Source of the DNA: an uncultured Ruminococcus sp.
Lineage (GTDB): Bacteria; Bacillota; Clostridia; Oscillospirales; Ruminococcaceae
Assembly: GCA_900553335.1 (NCBI GenBank)
Contig: USCU01000030.1
Coordinates: 1 to 9,262, forward strand
Direction: 5' to 3'
Length of the DNA: 9,262 bases
How positions within the stretch are numbered: the stretch's first letter is position 1; every line of letters starts with the position of its first letter. This document shows, in pieces, positions 1 through 7,794 of this stretch. The translations under genes were made by a program, and so were the position numbers. The notes beneath the pieces were generated by a model. It saw only the letters and a program-made list of their open reading frames with translations. It did not search any database and was not told the origin of the DNA.

Positions 1-2
1 AA

Positions 3-293
3 ACAGGTGTTGCTGTAACAGCAGTTGGATTTATAATTTTATTGTGCATTATACCCGTTTACAGAAAATCGCATCCTAAAAAGGAACACAAGCCTATAAA
101 CTGGGGAATCGTTTTAACGTGGATTGTAGGAATAATCGGAGCATTGATAATGGGTTATGGCATGAGCAGGGTAATGGTAGAAGGTGCCGGACAAACCGAT
201 ATGATTGTCGGAATAATTACAGGTGTTGTAGGATTATTGATATGCGTATTAAACTATCCGATTTATTCATATATTAAGGGAAATGAAAAATAG
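3..293 (+). CDS. Small integral membrane protein, 5' end missing
   Basis: The reading frame is open from base 3, so the true start lies left of the window. A TTG at 42 could serve as a start, but it would fall inside the first hydrophobic segment and is unlikely. The visible 96 residues hold three hydrophobic stretches: one before the PVYRKSHPKKEHK basic loop, one around WGIVLTWIVGIIGALIMGYG, and one around MIVGIITGVVGLLICVLNYP. This predicts a polytopic membrane protein with a positively charged, probably cytoplasmic, loop after the first helix. I do not recognise the family. The stop (TAG 291-293) overlaps the start of the next gene by 11 bases, so the two are probably co-transcribed and translationally coupled. 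Confidence 0.75.
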   Translation, partial: TGVAVTAVGFIILLCIIPVYRKSHPKKEHKPINWGIVLTWIVGIIGALIMGYGMSRVMVEGAGQTDMIVGIITGVVGLLICVLNYPIYSYIKGNEK

Positions 294-939
294 ACTAAAA
301 GTTTTTACGAGTTTGGAAAAGGCTGATCGAATTTTTTTCTTTTTGATGCTTATGACTGTTGGAAATGTTTTGTCAGCAACGGTAAAATTTATTTTTTCAA
401 TAACAATTCCATCCTTGTGGTTTGGTGTGAATGCAGGATTTGGGATCGTATTATCTATTTCGAGATTTTTCTCTATCAATGCTTACATAAAACTAAAAAG
501 TAAGAAGGATGAAAAGAGCAAAAAGAAAATCGGTTTGAAAAATTATCTTCACAACGGCATACTTTTAATACTGCTTGGAATTATGTATTTTTTCGTGAGC
601 GTATATATGTTTTATAAAGGTACAAAAACATATATGCATGAGTACTTAACTTATTTGGTTGCATTGATAGCTTTTTGGTCGGTAGGCTCAGCCATTTATG
701 GAATGGTAAAGTATAAAAGAGATAAAAGTCCTGTGATTAAAGCTGTCAAAATAACGAATTTCGCTAATGCTCTTACAGCTATCGTTCTTACACAGGTTAC
801 GCTATTAAATACTTTTTCAAAGAATTATGATTCGGTAAGTATAAACGGCTGTACCGGAATAACAGTAAGCTTGATCATAATGATACTGGGATTATACATG
901 ATATTGGGTATAAGAAAAGCAGCTCTCTTATCATTCTAA
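283..939 (+). CDS. Six-helix membrane protein of unknown function (218 aa)
   Basis: About six hydrophobic segments are visible, near residues 17-38, 45-64, 91-111, 121-142, 157-176 and 191-210. A very basic loop at about 69-88 (KLKSKKDEKSKKK) should face the cytoplasm. There is no signal peptide, catalytic motif or known domain that I recognise. The ATG at 283 sits within the end of the upstream gene, and the only SD-like stretch (AAGGG, 276-280) lies just two bases before it, so translation is probably coupled to the upstream gene. The stop TAA (937-939) lies inside the terminator stem. The role is unknown. Being paired with another small membrane protein suggests a two-component membrane complex, but that is only inference. 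Confidence 0.8.
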   Translation: MKNRLKVFTSLEKADRIFFFLMLMTVGNVLSATVKFIFSITIPSLWFGVNAGFGIVLSISRFFSINAYIKLKSKKDEKSKKKIGLKNYLHNGILLILLGIMYFFVSVYMFYKGTKTYMHEYLTYLVALIAFWSVGSAIYGMVKYKRDKSPVIKAVKITNFANALTAIVLTQVTLLNTFSKNYDSVSINGCTGITVSLIIMILGLYMILGIRKAALLSF

Positions 940-953
940 GAGAGCTGCTTTTT
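914..953. terminator. Bidirectional intrinsic terminator between convergent genes
   Basis: A perfect 15-bp stem pairs 916-930 with 937-951 around a 6-base loop (931-936). It is followed by T residues on the plus strand and by a T-rich run (TTTTCTTA) when read on the minus strand. It therefore ends both the membrane-protein transcript and the long minus-strand operon. The plus-strand stop codon is in the 3' arm, and the minus-strand stop (952-954) starts one base past the stem. Confidence 0.9.
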
Positions 954-1827
954 AATTGATCCCCTCTAAGTTAAATTCGGGTGTAAAGTCGCTTTTTGCG
1001 GATTCACGCATCTGCGAAAAACCGTTTAATCCAAGTTCTTCAGCGAGCGTCAAAACCTTTTTGTATTCATATGTTGAAACTTTCCTGTCGAGTTTTGTTC
1101 CCTTAACACGACTGTTTGGCGTGTACTGATTCATTATGCTTACTAAAAAATCTCCCGAAATGTTTTGTGAGATCCATTTTAAAATCTCAAGGCTGTCCTC
1201 GTGACAACCAGGCAGAATAAGATGACGTATAATGAGTCCTTTTTTTAAAAGTCCTTTATCGTCATAAATTAAATCGCCAACCTGCCGTTTCATTTCTAAA
1301 ATTGCTTCCTTCGCAAATTCAAAATAGTTTTCTGCGGCGGAATGTTTTTTCGATAAAACAGAAGAACGGTATTTTAAATCGGGAAGATAAATATCTATAT
1401 ATCCGTCCCAAAGCTTTAAGGTTTCTTTCTTTTCGTAGCCTGACGAATTGAATACAATCGGAATACTAAGCTTGGGCTTTGCAATATCAAGAGCCTTTAA
1501 TATGGGGAAGCTGAAGTGCGACGGTGTAACAAGATTTATATTGTGTGCACCTTTTTGTTCAAGGCTAAGAAAAATATCTGAAAGCTGTTCAGGTGTTATT
1601 TGTTTGCCGAAGCAGTCATGAGAAATAACTTCATTTTGACAAAACACGCAGGACAGACTGCACCCTGAGAAAAAAACTGTACCGCTTCCTGCTGTTCCGC
1701 TTATAGGCGGTTCTTCGTATTTGTGAAGATATGCCTTTGCAGCAGTTATTTTTTCTCCCATTTTGCAGAAGCCTAAAGATATGCTTCTGTCAACCTTACA
1801 TTCCCTTGGACAGAGCGAGCAAATCAA
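952..1827 (-). CDS. PflX-like radical SAM protein (COG1313 family)
   Basis: This 291-residue protein has the radical SAM cluster motif CX3CX2C at C56, C60 and C63 (GCSLSCVFCQN), which binds the [4Fe-4S] cluster that cleaves S-adenosylmethionine. An N-terminal Cys set (C3, C6, C10, C21; CSLCPRECKVDR...GFC) is typical of the PflX/COG1313 group, relatives of pyruvate formate-lyase activating enzyme whose substrates are unknown. Other family-like stretches are NLVTPSHF, PDLKY and RHLILPGCHEDS. The start is TTG: in-frame TGA and TAG codons lie just upstream, and the next Met (residue 23) would lose the conserved cysteines. An AGGAG at 1837-1841 sits 9 bases before it. TTG and the upstream TGA stop overlap as TTGA, so translation is coupled. 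It is the last gene of the operon. No glycyl-radical enzyme partner is present here. Confidence 0.87.
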   Translation of the reverse strand: MICSLCPRECKVDRSISLGFCKMGEKITAAKAYLHKYEEPPISGTAGSGTVFFSGCSLSCVFCQNEVISHDCFGKQITPEQLSDIFLSLEQKGAHNINLVTPSHFSFPILKALDIAKPKLSIPIVFNSSGYEKKETLKLWDGYIDIYLPDLKYRSSVLSKKHSAAENYFEFAKEAILEMKRQVGDLIYDDKGLLKKGLIIRHLILPGCHEDSLEILKWISQNISGDFLVSIMNQYTPNSRVKGTKLDRKVSTYEYKKVLTLAEELGLNGFSQMRESAKSDFTPEFNLEGIN

Positions 1828-3319
1828 TTCCTTTCACTCCTAAACGAAGCAACAGGAAGTCCGTTTTTTCCAAAAAGATTGACATCTGCGTAATTTACCC
1901 ATTGATAACGAACGGCACAAACCGCTTTATCGCAATCAATTATTATTTTGTCACCGTCTATTTCTGCGCTTGCAGGCTCGTAATCTTTTCCGTCATATGA
2001 TATTTCAAACCCAATAGGTGATTCACCGAATTTTAAGACGAGTTCTCCGCCGGTATTTTTAAAGCTTACGGTAATAGTATCTCCGTTTTGAGAAAATCCG
2101 TCAAATTCAGGTGCGTCAGACTCGCATTTTATACCGTATACTTTATTGAGTGCCAGATACGCAAGCCTTTGTCCGACGGGGAGTTTATCTGTTGGGTGAA
2201 TATTATCCAGTTCTCCGCAGTCAAGCGCAATCGCTGTATATACATTTTTATTTTTCTTAGCGGCATTTTGCTGCGCTTCTCTTACAACAGGCCATGTTTT
2301 ATCGTCCGGGGCGTTTGTATATCCCATCATAGGAAGCGATACGCATATAAACGGAAGATTTTCATCCTCAAAATAACCTCTCCATGCGTTTATAAGAACG
2401 TTAAATACAGCGTCGTACCGTTCACAAACTGAGGTATCCTCTTCGCCCTGATAATAAATTATACCTCTTAATGCTATCGGAGCGATACGGGACAGCATAA
2501 TATCGTAAAGACCGCTTAGACGAAACGGATTTGTTAGTCCCATAGGTCCGGGAAATCGGTTTTCTCCTGCATAGTCTAAAGCATCTTCCCAAGAACCTTT
2601 TGGGTTTTTGGCGTAAAACTCTCCGAGCTTTTTGTTCCACTCAGCATGATAAATCTTATATGCCTCATAGTCATTTATCTGCTGTTCAGGGGTTTTATCT
2701 CCGACCTTTTGATCGTAGTCTTTAACGTAAAGAGCTGTGATTTCATTTTGCTCAAGCGTTTTTCGGTCAACCCAAACGCTTGCTGAGTTCCGCCAAAATT
2801 GCATCCGATTATTCCGACAACAAGGTCAAGCTCATCTTCAAGCATCTTACCGAAATGAAATGCAACTGCACTCCATTCCTTAGCCTTTTCATAAGATCCG
2901 AAGGTCCATTCGCTTGTAGCTTCGGCTTTATAAAATTCGTCGTTTTTGTATTCCATTCTCGGAACATTGTAATAGCGAATGCGGCTGTTCGCAGCGTCAG
3001 TCAGGTATTTTTCTGAATCCTTTGCAGCCGATATCGCAAGCTCCATATTAGACTGACCTCCGGCAAGCCAAACCTCGCCGACGGCAATGTTTTTTCTTGT
3101 AATCGTTTCAAGGCCGTTTGTAACATAAAGCTCTATTCCCGTCCTTTTAGAAAGGGGAGGAAATCTTGCGATAAATTCGTTGCCGATTACCTCTGCGGTT
3201 TTTGAAACTCCGTCTAAAGAAATATGGATTTCATCGCCGCTACGGCAGCTTCCGAAAATTCGTATTTCCTTATCTCTTTGTAAAACCATATTGTCTTTAA
3301 ATACAGCAGCAAGTTTCAT
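1824..3319 (-). pseudogene. Sialate O-acetylesterase-family (SASA) gene with a one-base frameshift
   Basis: Two overlapping minus-strand frames are pieces of one esterase. The first starts at ATG 3319 (AAGGAG at 3330-3335, 10 bases ahead) and reads through GGQSNME, where S90 is the expected nucleophile, to GCNFGGT at codon 178. It then runs into nonsense and ends at 2675. The family sequence continues in the other frame as SASVWVDRK, through YYQGEED and DNIHPTDK (about D372 and H375 after repair), to the stop at 1824. Dropping one T from an original ACT-TCA, at 2786/2785, explains the break; the repaired protein would be 498 residues, a normal length. No signal peptide is visible, so it would act in the cytoplasm on O-acetylated sialic acid or another acetylated sugar. 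The site is not a slippery heptamer and not a long homopolymer. Internal ATG 2804 could start a C-terminal piece lacking the nucleophile. It may be a true lesion, a strain variant or an assembly error. Confidence 0.87.
1837..1841 (-). promoter_or_regulatory. Ribosome binding site supporting a TTG start
   Basis: AGGAG on the minus strand, 9 bases before the TTG at 1827-1825 and inside the 3' end of the esterase frame. A weaker AAAGGAA lies directly against the start. Together with the in-frame upstream stops, this fixes TTG as the start of the radical SAM gene. Confidence 0.65.
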
Positions 3320-3338
3320 GTTGTTTTCACTCCTTGAC

Positions 3339-4577
3339 TTATCTTCTTGCGTTTGCAAGCATAAGCTTGATTCTGTTTTCTTGATTAACCTTTGTAGCGC
3401 CCGGATCGTAGTCAATAGCTACGATATTTGCATTTGGATAAGCCTGCTTAATAACTCGGCTCATTCCCTTTGCAACTATGTGGTTAGGGAGGCATCCGAA
3501 AGGCTGAGTGCAGATAATATTTTCTGTTCCCGTTTCAGCCAGCGCCGCCATCTCAGCGGTTATAAGCCAGCCCTCACCCATTTTAACACCTTGGTTTATA
3601 TATTTGTCGGCATATTTTCTAAGTTCTTCAAAGTCGTGAGGAGGGAAAAATTCGCCGTGTTCCTCGATTACTTTTATTTGTTGTTTCTGGAACTTGTAAA
3701 GAACATCATATCCAATATCGAACATGAGTGTTCTCGCTGTAAAAGTGTCGTATAAACGCTTGTCGTTAATTGAATCGGAAGCACAGTACAAAACGAAATC
3801 CAAAAGTCCGGGGACATACGGCTCGCAGTCCTCTGAAATCAAAAACTCGTTAAGGTCATTATTTGCAAGAGGGGAGTATTTAACATAAATCTCTCCAACG
3901 ATCCCGACTCTCGGCTTTTTGTCTTTTGTTCTCGGTATCGCCTTAAATCCGTCGAGAATCTGTCTGTAAATCTTCTTTGTATTAAAATATTTGTTGTGCT
4001 TGAGTGCGTAAGAAATTTTATCCTGCCAATCTGCCAAAACCTTGTCGGTGTCACCTTTGTTTATCTCATAGGGGCGGCATTGATTATAGAGAAGCATCAA
4101 AAGATCTCCGTACATTACAGCGTAAATAAGCTTAAGTGCAATGTTTGGCGTTATTTTAAAGGACGACTGTTTTTCGAGTCCCGAGAAATTAAGGGAAATA
4201 ACCGGAACCTGCGGGAAGTCCGCCGCTAATGCTTTTCTTAAAAGATGGATATAATTTGACGCTCTGCATCCTCCGCCTGTTTGAGAAATCATAAGAGCAG
4301 TTTTGTTTACGTCATACTTTCCGCTTTTAAGTGCCTCCATAAACTGACCTACTACTAAAAGTGCCGGGTAACAGGTGTCGTTGTGAACGTTTTTAAGTCC
4401 CTCGTCAATGACGCTTCTTGTAGATGTCTGCAAAAGCTCCAGCTTATATCCATACTCTTCCAAAATGGCGATGATAAGCTTAAAATGAATGGGAAGCATA
4501 TCGGGAACTAAAATAGTATATTCTTTTTTCATTTCATTTGTCAAAAAAGGTTTGTTGACTCTGCTGGAACCTGACAT
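3339..4577 (-). CDS. COG3581-like Cys-rich partner of CoA-dehydratase activase
   Basis: This 412-residue protein matches the C-terminal third of the giant 2-hydroxyacyl-CoA dehydratase-activase-related proteins of anaerobes (COG3581 type). Recognisable blocks are YTILVPDMLPIHF (20-32), NDTCYPALLVVGQ (66-78, C69), ISQTGGGCRASNY (C104), PRVGIVGEIYVKYSPLANN (222-240), CEPYVPG (C251) and ICTQPFGCLPNHI (C356, C362). These conserved cysteines are likely Fe-S ligands, as in the cluster-carrying subunits of 2-hydroxyacyl-CoA dehydratases. The ATG at 4577 is chosen because AGGAGG (4587-4592) precedes it by 9 bases, and because the stretch before EMKKEY resembles the linker found in fused homologues. 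It begins one base after the preceding gene's stop. No membrane segment or export signal is seen. Substrate and reaction are unknown. Confidence 0.87.
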   Translation of the reverse strand: MSGSSRVNKPFLTNEMKKEYTILVPDMLPIHFKLIIAILEEYGYKLELLQTSTRSVIDEGLKNVHNDTCYPALLVVGQFMEALKSGKYDVNKTALMISQTGGGCRASNYIHLLRKALAADFPQVPVISLNFSGLEKQSSFKITPNIALKLIYAVMYGDLLMLLYNQCRPYEINKGDTDKVLADWQDKISYALKHNKYFNTKKIYRQILDGFKAIPRTKDKKPRVGIVGEIYVKYSPLANNDLNEFLISEDCEPYVPGLLDFVLYCASDSINDKRLYDTFTARTLMFDIGYDVLYKFQKQQIKVIEEHGEFFPPHDFEELRKYADKYINQGVKMGEGWLITAEMAALAETGTENIICTQPFGCLPNHIVAKGMSRVIKQAYPNANIVAIDYDPGATKVNQENRIKLMLANARR

Positions 4578-4578
4578 T

Positions 4579-7518
4579 TTATTTTCCCTCCTTTTCTTCT
4601 ATTGACGCTACAAGACTTCTGAGTCTTATTTTTGCAGCGCCTAGATTGTTTATCTCGTCGATTTTAAGCTGTGTATAAAGCTTTCCTTTTTCCTCTAAAA
4701 TAGCTCTGATCTCGTCTGTGGTAACTGCATCTATTCCGCATCCGAATGAAACGAGCTGAACAAGCTGCATATCAGGCTGTGTGGTAACATATTGTGCGGC
4801 ACGGTACATTCTTGAATGATACGTCCATTGATTCAAAACGTCCAAATCAGGAACTTCACTTAATGATGCTACTCCGTCTTCTGTTACAACTGCAAGCCCC
4901 AGGGAAGCGATAAGCTTGTGTATTCCGTGATTTATTTCAGGGTCGATATGATAAGGCCTTCCGGCTAAAACAATGATTTTTTTACCACGCTTCCTTGCAT
5001 CGAGAATTATCTCCTGTGTTTTAGTTTCTATTTTTTTGCGGTATCTCATTTGCTCTGAGAACGCTTTGTTTAAAATTGCATAAACCTGATCCTTTGTGAT
5101 GCCAAATCTTTTAAGCGCTCTTGCCAGTGCCTTTGCCGTGTGGTTTTTTCGGTTTATATCAATATACGGATATATAAAGTTGTCATCGTTTAGCTGAGGC
5201 ATATTAGCTTTTAATAACTCAGGATAGTATGCTACAACAGGACAGTTGTAATGATTATCCTGCCCGCCCTCGTCAACGTTATAGCTCATGCACGGATAAA
5301 ATATGAAATCTGCTCCATTTTCCAAAAGGCTGATTATATGTCCGTGAGCAAGCTTTGCAGGATAGCATACGGTGTCTGACGGAATTGTCTGCTGACCTTT
5401 GTAATAGGTTTCTCTTGTGGATTCCTCACTTAAAATGACTTCAAAGCCTAAAGATGTAAATACCGTATGGAAAAACGGCAAAAGGTCATAATAAGAAAGC
5501 GAAAGAGGAAGTCCAACCTTAGCAATAGGCTTTTCAGGTTTAATACCCTCATAATCTCTGATAAGATTGTATTTGTATTCCACCATATTTTCGCCGATAT
5601 CATCTTTTTTTATTCCCGCACCCTTTTCGCATCTGTTGCCTGAGATGAAGCGGTGTCCGTCGTTGAATTTTATGATAGTGAGATTGCAGTGCGCTGTGCA
5701 GCCCTTACAAACAGCAGCTGTTGAGGAGTATGAAAAATCTTTAAGAGCATCGTTTGAGATAAGAGCCGATTTAAAGCTGTCACCCGACTTCTCCTTAGCG
5801 TAAAGAGCGCATCCGAACGCCCCCATAAGTCCTGCGATTGCAGGTCTTATAACATTTCTTCCAAGCTCCTTTTCAAAAGAACGCAAAACGGCGTCGTTTA
5901 AAAAAGTTCCGCCCTGAACAACAATGTTCTTCCCAAGCTCATCAACATTTTTTGCTCTGATAACCTTGTAAATTGCGTTTTTGATAATTGAAGAGGAAAG
6001 ACCTGCGGAAATATCCTCGACACTTGCACCGTCCTTTTGAGCTTGTTTTACAGAGCTGTTCATAAATACGGTGCATCGGCTTCCAAGCTCAACAGGCGCT
6101 TTTGCAAAAAGCCCTATTCTTGCAAAGTCGGCTATTTCGTATCCCAAAGCTTTGGCAAACGTCTGTATGAACGAGCCGCATCCGGACGAACAGGCTTCGT
6201 TGAGCATTATGCTGTCGATTGCGTTGTTTTTAATTTTAAAGCATTTTATGTCCTGTCCGCCAATGTCAATTATAAAATCAACTTCCGGACAGAAATATGA
6301 AGCCGCCTTAAAGTGCGCTACAGTTTCTACTATTCCGAAGTCAACCCCAAGTCCTGCTTTTATAAGCTCCTCGCCGTAGCCGGTAACAGCAGATGCTTTG
6401 ATGTTAAGCTTATTGCTTGAAAGCGAATAAATCTCTTTTACCTTTTCTGCAATAATGTCGAGCGGCTGACCTTTATTAGAGCAGTAATGATTATAAAGAA
6501 GCTTTCCGTCCTCGGTTATAAGCACAAGCTTTGTAGTGGTAGAACCTGCGTCTATTCCGAGATATGCGTTTCCTTCGTAGGTTTTAATATCCTCATATTG
6601 CAAGTCGCTTTTTTTGTGACGCTCTACAAATTCTACATAGTCCTCCTGAGTTTCAAAAAGAGGATCGGAAACAACGATATTATCGCTCGCTTTTGCGTTT
6701 ATTATTTTTTCAAGAGCTTCAGTTATCGTCATAGGCTCGCTCACATCATCAGCTTGCAGCGCTGATCCGTAAGCCATAAAGCAAGGTGCAAGCTCCGGAA
6801 AAATTGCGTGTTCATCGTCTAGGTCAAGTGTTTTTACAAAAGCTTTTCTCAAGGCGCTTAAAAATGACAGAGGTCCTCCTAAAAAGAGTACATTCCCGCC
6901 GATTTTTCGTCCTTGTGCAAGTCCGGAAACGGTTTGGTCAACAACAGCCTGGAAGATCGAAGCGGCAATATCCTCTTTCTTTGCACCCTGATTTAAAAGC
7001 GGCTGAATATCACTTTTGGCAAAAACTCCACAGCGTGAAGCTATAGGGTAAAGCTTTGTGCTGTTTAATGCCATATCGTTCAGTTCATCGGGCGTAACGC
7101 CTAAAAGAGTAGCCATCTGATCAATAAATGCGCCTGTTCCTCCAGCGCATGATCCGTTCATTCGCTGTTCAACACCGCCGGTCAAAAATATTATCTTTGC
7201 ATCTTCTCCGCCAAGTTCAACTACAACATCGGCAGAAGGATAAGATTTGTTTACCGCAACAAAAGCGGCATAAACCTCTTGTGTAAAATCTATTCCGCTT
7301 GTGTTTGCGATTCCAAGTCCGGCAGAACCTGTGATCATGATTTTAAATTTATCGTTTGGAAAGTCTTTTTGAATTTCCCTAAGCTGTTCGGCAACCGTTT
7401 CCTTTACCTTGGAAAAATGACGCTCATATTTTGTTCTGATTATATCTCCATCGCTCAAAATAACGGTTTTAACTGTAGTTGAACCGACGTCAATTCCCAA
7501 GCAATACACTTTTTCCAT
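4579..7518 (-). CDS. Double-domain acyl-CoA dehydratase activase-related ATPase with DUF2229
   Basis: This 979-residue cytoplasmic protein has two tandem BcrAD/BadFG (ASKHA, Hsp70/actin-fold) ATPase domains. Domain 1 (about 4-256) shows GIDVGSTTVK, ELGGEDAK, NGSCAGGTGAF (C124) and SRCGVF (C163). Domain 2 (about 318-575) shows GIDAGSTTTK, DIGGQDIK, NEACSSGCGSF (C443, C447) and SRCTVF (C482). In activases such as HgdC two such cysteines per subunit hold a [4Fe-4S] cluster at the dimer interface; ATP hydrolysis drives a low-potential electron into a dehydratase. A Cys cluster follows (C604, C607, C611, C630), then a DUF2229/COG3580-like region from about 664 with DTVCYPAK (C718), YPCMSYN (C743), AGRPYHIDPEINHG (852-865) and SFGCGID (C927). 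ATG 7518 is preceded by AAGGAG (7528-7533) at 9 bases. It is the first gene of the operon. Relatives usually carry the next gene's product fused at the C-terminus. The substrate is unknown. Confidence 0.92.
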   Translation of the reverse strand: MEKVYCLGIDVGSTTVKTVILSDGDIIRTKYERHFSKVKETVAEQLREIQKDFPNDKFKIMITGSAGLGIANTSGIDFTQEVYAAFVAVNKSYPSADVVVELGGEDAKIIFLTGGVEQRMNGSCAGGTGAFIDQMATLLGVTPDELNDMALNSTKLYPIASRCGVFAKSDIQPLLNQGAKKEDIAASIFQAVVDQTVSGLAQGRKIGGNVLFLGGPLSFLSALRKAFVKTLDLDDEHAIFPELAPCFMAYGSALQADDVSEPMTITEALEKIINAKASDNIVVSDPLFETQEDYVEFVERHKKSDLQYEDIKTYEGNAYLGIDAGSTTTKLVLITEDGKLLYNHYCSNKGQPLDIIAEKVKEIYSLSSNKLNIKASAVTGYGEELIKAGLGVDFGIVETVAHFKAASYFCPEVDFIIDIGGQDIKCFKIKNNAIDSIMLNEACSSGCGSFIQTFAKALGYEIADFARIGLFAKAPVELGSRCTVFMNSSVKQAQKDGASVEDISAGLSSSIIKNAIYKVIRAKNVDELGKNIVVQGGTFLNDAVLRSFEKELGRNVIRPAIAGLMGAFGCALYAKEKSGDSFKSALISNDALKDFSYSSTAAVCKGCTAHCNLTIIKFNDGHRFISGNRCEKGAGIKKDDIGENMVEYKYNLIRDYEGIKPEKPIAKVGLPLSLSYYDLLPFFHTVFTSLGFEVILSEESTRETYYKGQQTIPSDTVCYPAKLAHGHIISLLENGADFIFYPCMSYNVDEGGQDNHYNCPVVAYYPELLKANMPQLNDDNFIYPYIDINRKNHTAKALARALKRFGITKDQVYAILNKAFSEQMRYRKKIETKTQEIILDARKRGKKIIVLAGRPYHIDPEINHGIHKLIASLGLAVVTEDGVASLSEVPDLDVLNQWTYHSRMYRAAQYVTTQPDMQLVQLVSFGCGIDAVTTDEIRAILEEKGKLYTQLKIDEINNLGAAKIRLRSLVASIEEKEGK
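4587..4592 (-). promoter_or_regulatory. Strong ribosome binding site at the activase gene split
   Basis: AGGAGG lies within the last codons of the 979-residue gene, 9 bases before ATG 4577. A perfect SD at the optimal distance indicates that the split into two cistrons is functional rather than a sequencing break. Both frames also have stops here (TAA for the first gene, and an in-frame TAG shortly upstream of the second). Confidence 0.75.
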
Positions 7519-7559
7519 ACATATAATCTCCTTTGAACTTCATATGTGTAATCAAGGTT

Positions 7560-7568
7560 ATTATAGCA
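7560..7568 (-). promoter_or_regulatory. Extended -10 promoter of the minus-strand operon
   Basis: Read on the minus strand, TGC-TATAAT is a consensus extended -10 element about 42 bases before the ATG at 7518, giving a leader of roughly 35 bases. A perfect TTGACA (7575-7580) is only 9 bases upstream, too close to pair with it as a -35, so the extended -10 probably carries the promoter. This serves all four downstream minus-strand genes, since no other good promoter-sized gap exists in the operon. Confidence 0.6.
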
Positions 7569-7660
7569 CATTGATGTCAAAAAAGAAAGTCTTTTCGCAA
7601 AAATAACATATCTTTGAAGCAGGAATTTTTTGAAAAGTAAAAAATACCGAAAAAATTTTC

Positions 7661-7689
7661 TTGATTTTTTGGTAATGCTGTGATATAAT
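7661..7689 (+). promoter_or_regulatory. Sigma-A promoter upstream of tRNA-Leu
   Basis: TTGATT (7661-7666), a 17-base spacer and a perfect TATAAT (7684-7689), with TG at 7681-7682 forming an extended -10. A/T tracts directly upstream resemble an UP element, as is common for stable-RNA promoters. Transcription would start near 7696, about 140 bases before the tRNA. Confidence 0.7.
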
Positions 7690-7766
7690 ATTTATCACTG
7701 ATTTAAAAGCTTTGATAAAGAATATGCGGAATTATCCAAATTAATTAAAAGTTTCGGTTTAACTCT

Positions 7767-7794
7767 TTGAAAATCTCAGGCTTTTGATTATGCT
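7767..7794 (+). promoter_or_regulatory. Possible second, weaker tRNA promoter
   Basis: TTGAAA (7767-7772), a 16-base spacer and TATGCT (7789-7794, four of six consensus bases) lie about 45 bases before the tRNA. This is weaker than the 7661-7689 promoter and could be chance in A+T-rich DNA. Confidence 0.3.

Noticed and set aside
2786..2804. Programmed -1 ribosomal frameshift in the esterase gene
   Set aside because: The sequence around the shift (GGA ACT CAG) has no X-XXY-YYZ slippery heptamer, and I see no strong downstream structure; a lost T explains it better.
3320..3415. Longer N-terminus for the esterase starting at 3415
   Set aside because: It would overlap the end of the upstream gene by 77 bases. 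The ATG at 3319 has a good SD and the family sequence starts there (MKLAAVFKDNMVLQR).
4578..4578. Split of the activase gene as a simple frameshift error
   Set aside because: Both frames contain stops at the junction and the second gene has a perfect, well-spaced AGGAGG, so two real cistrons are more likely.
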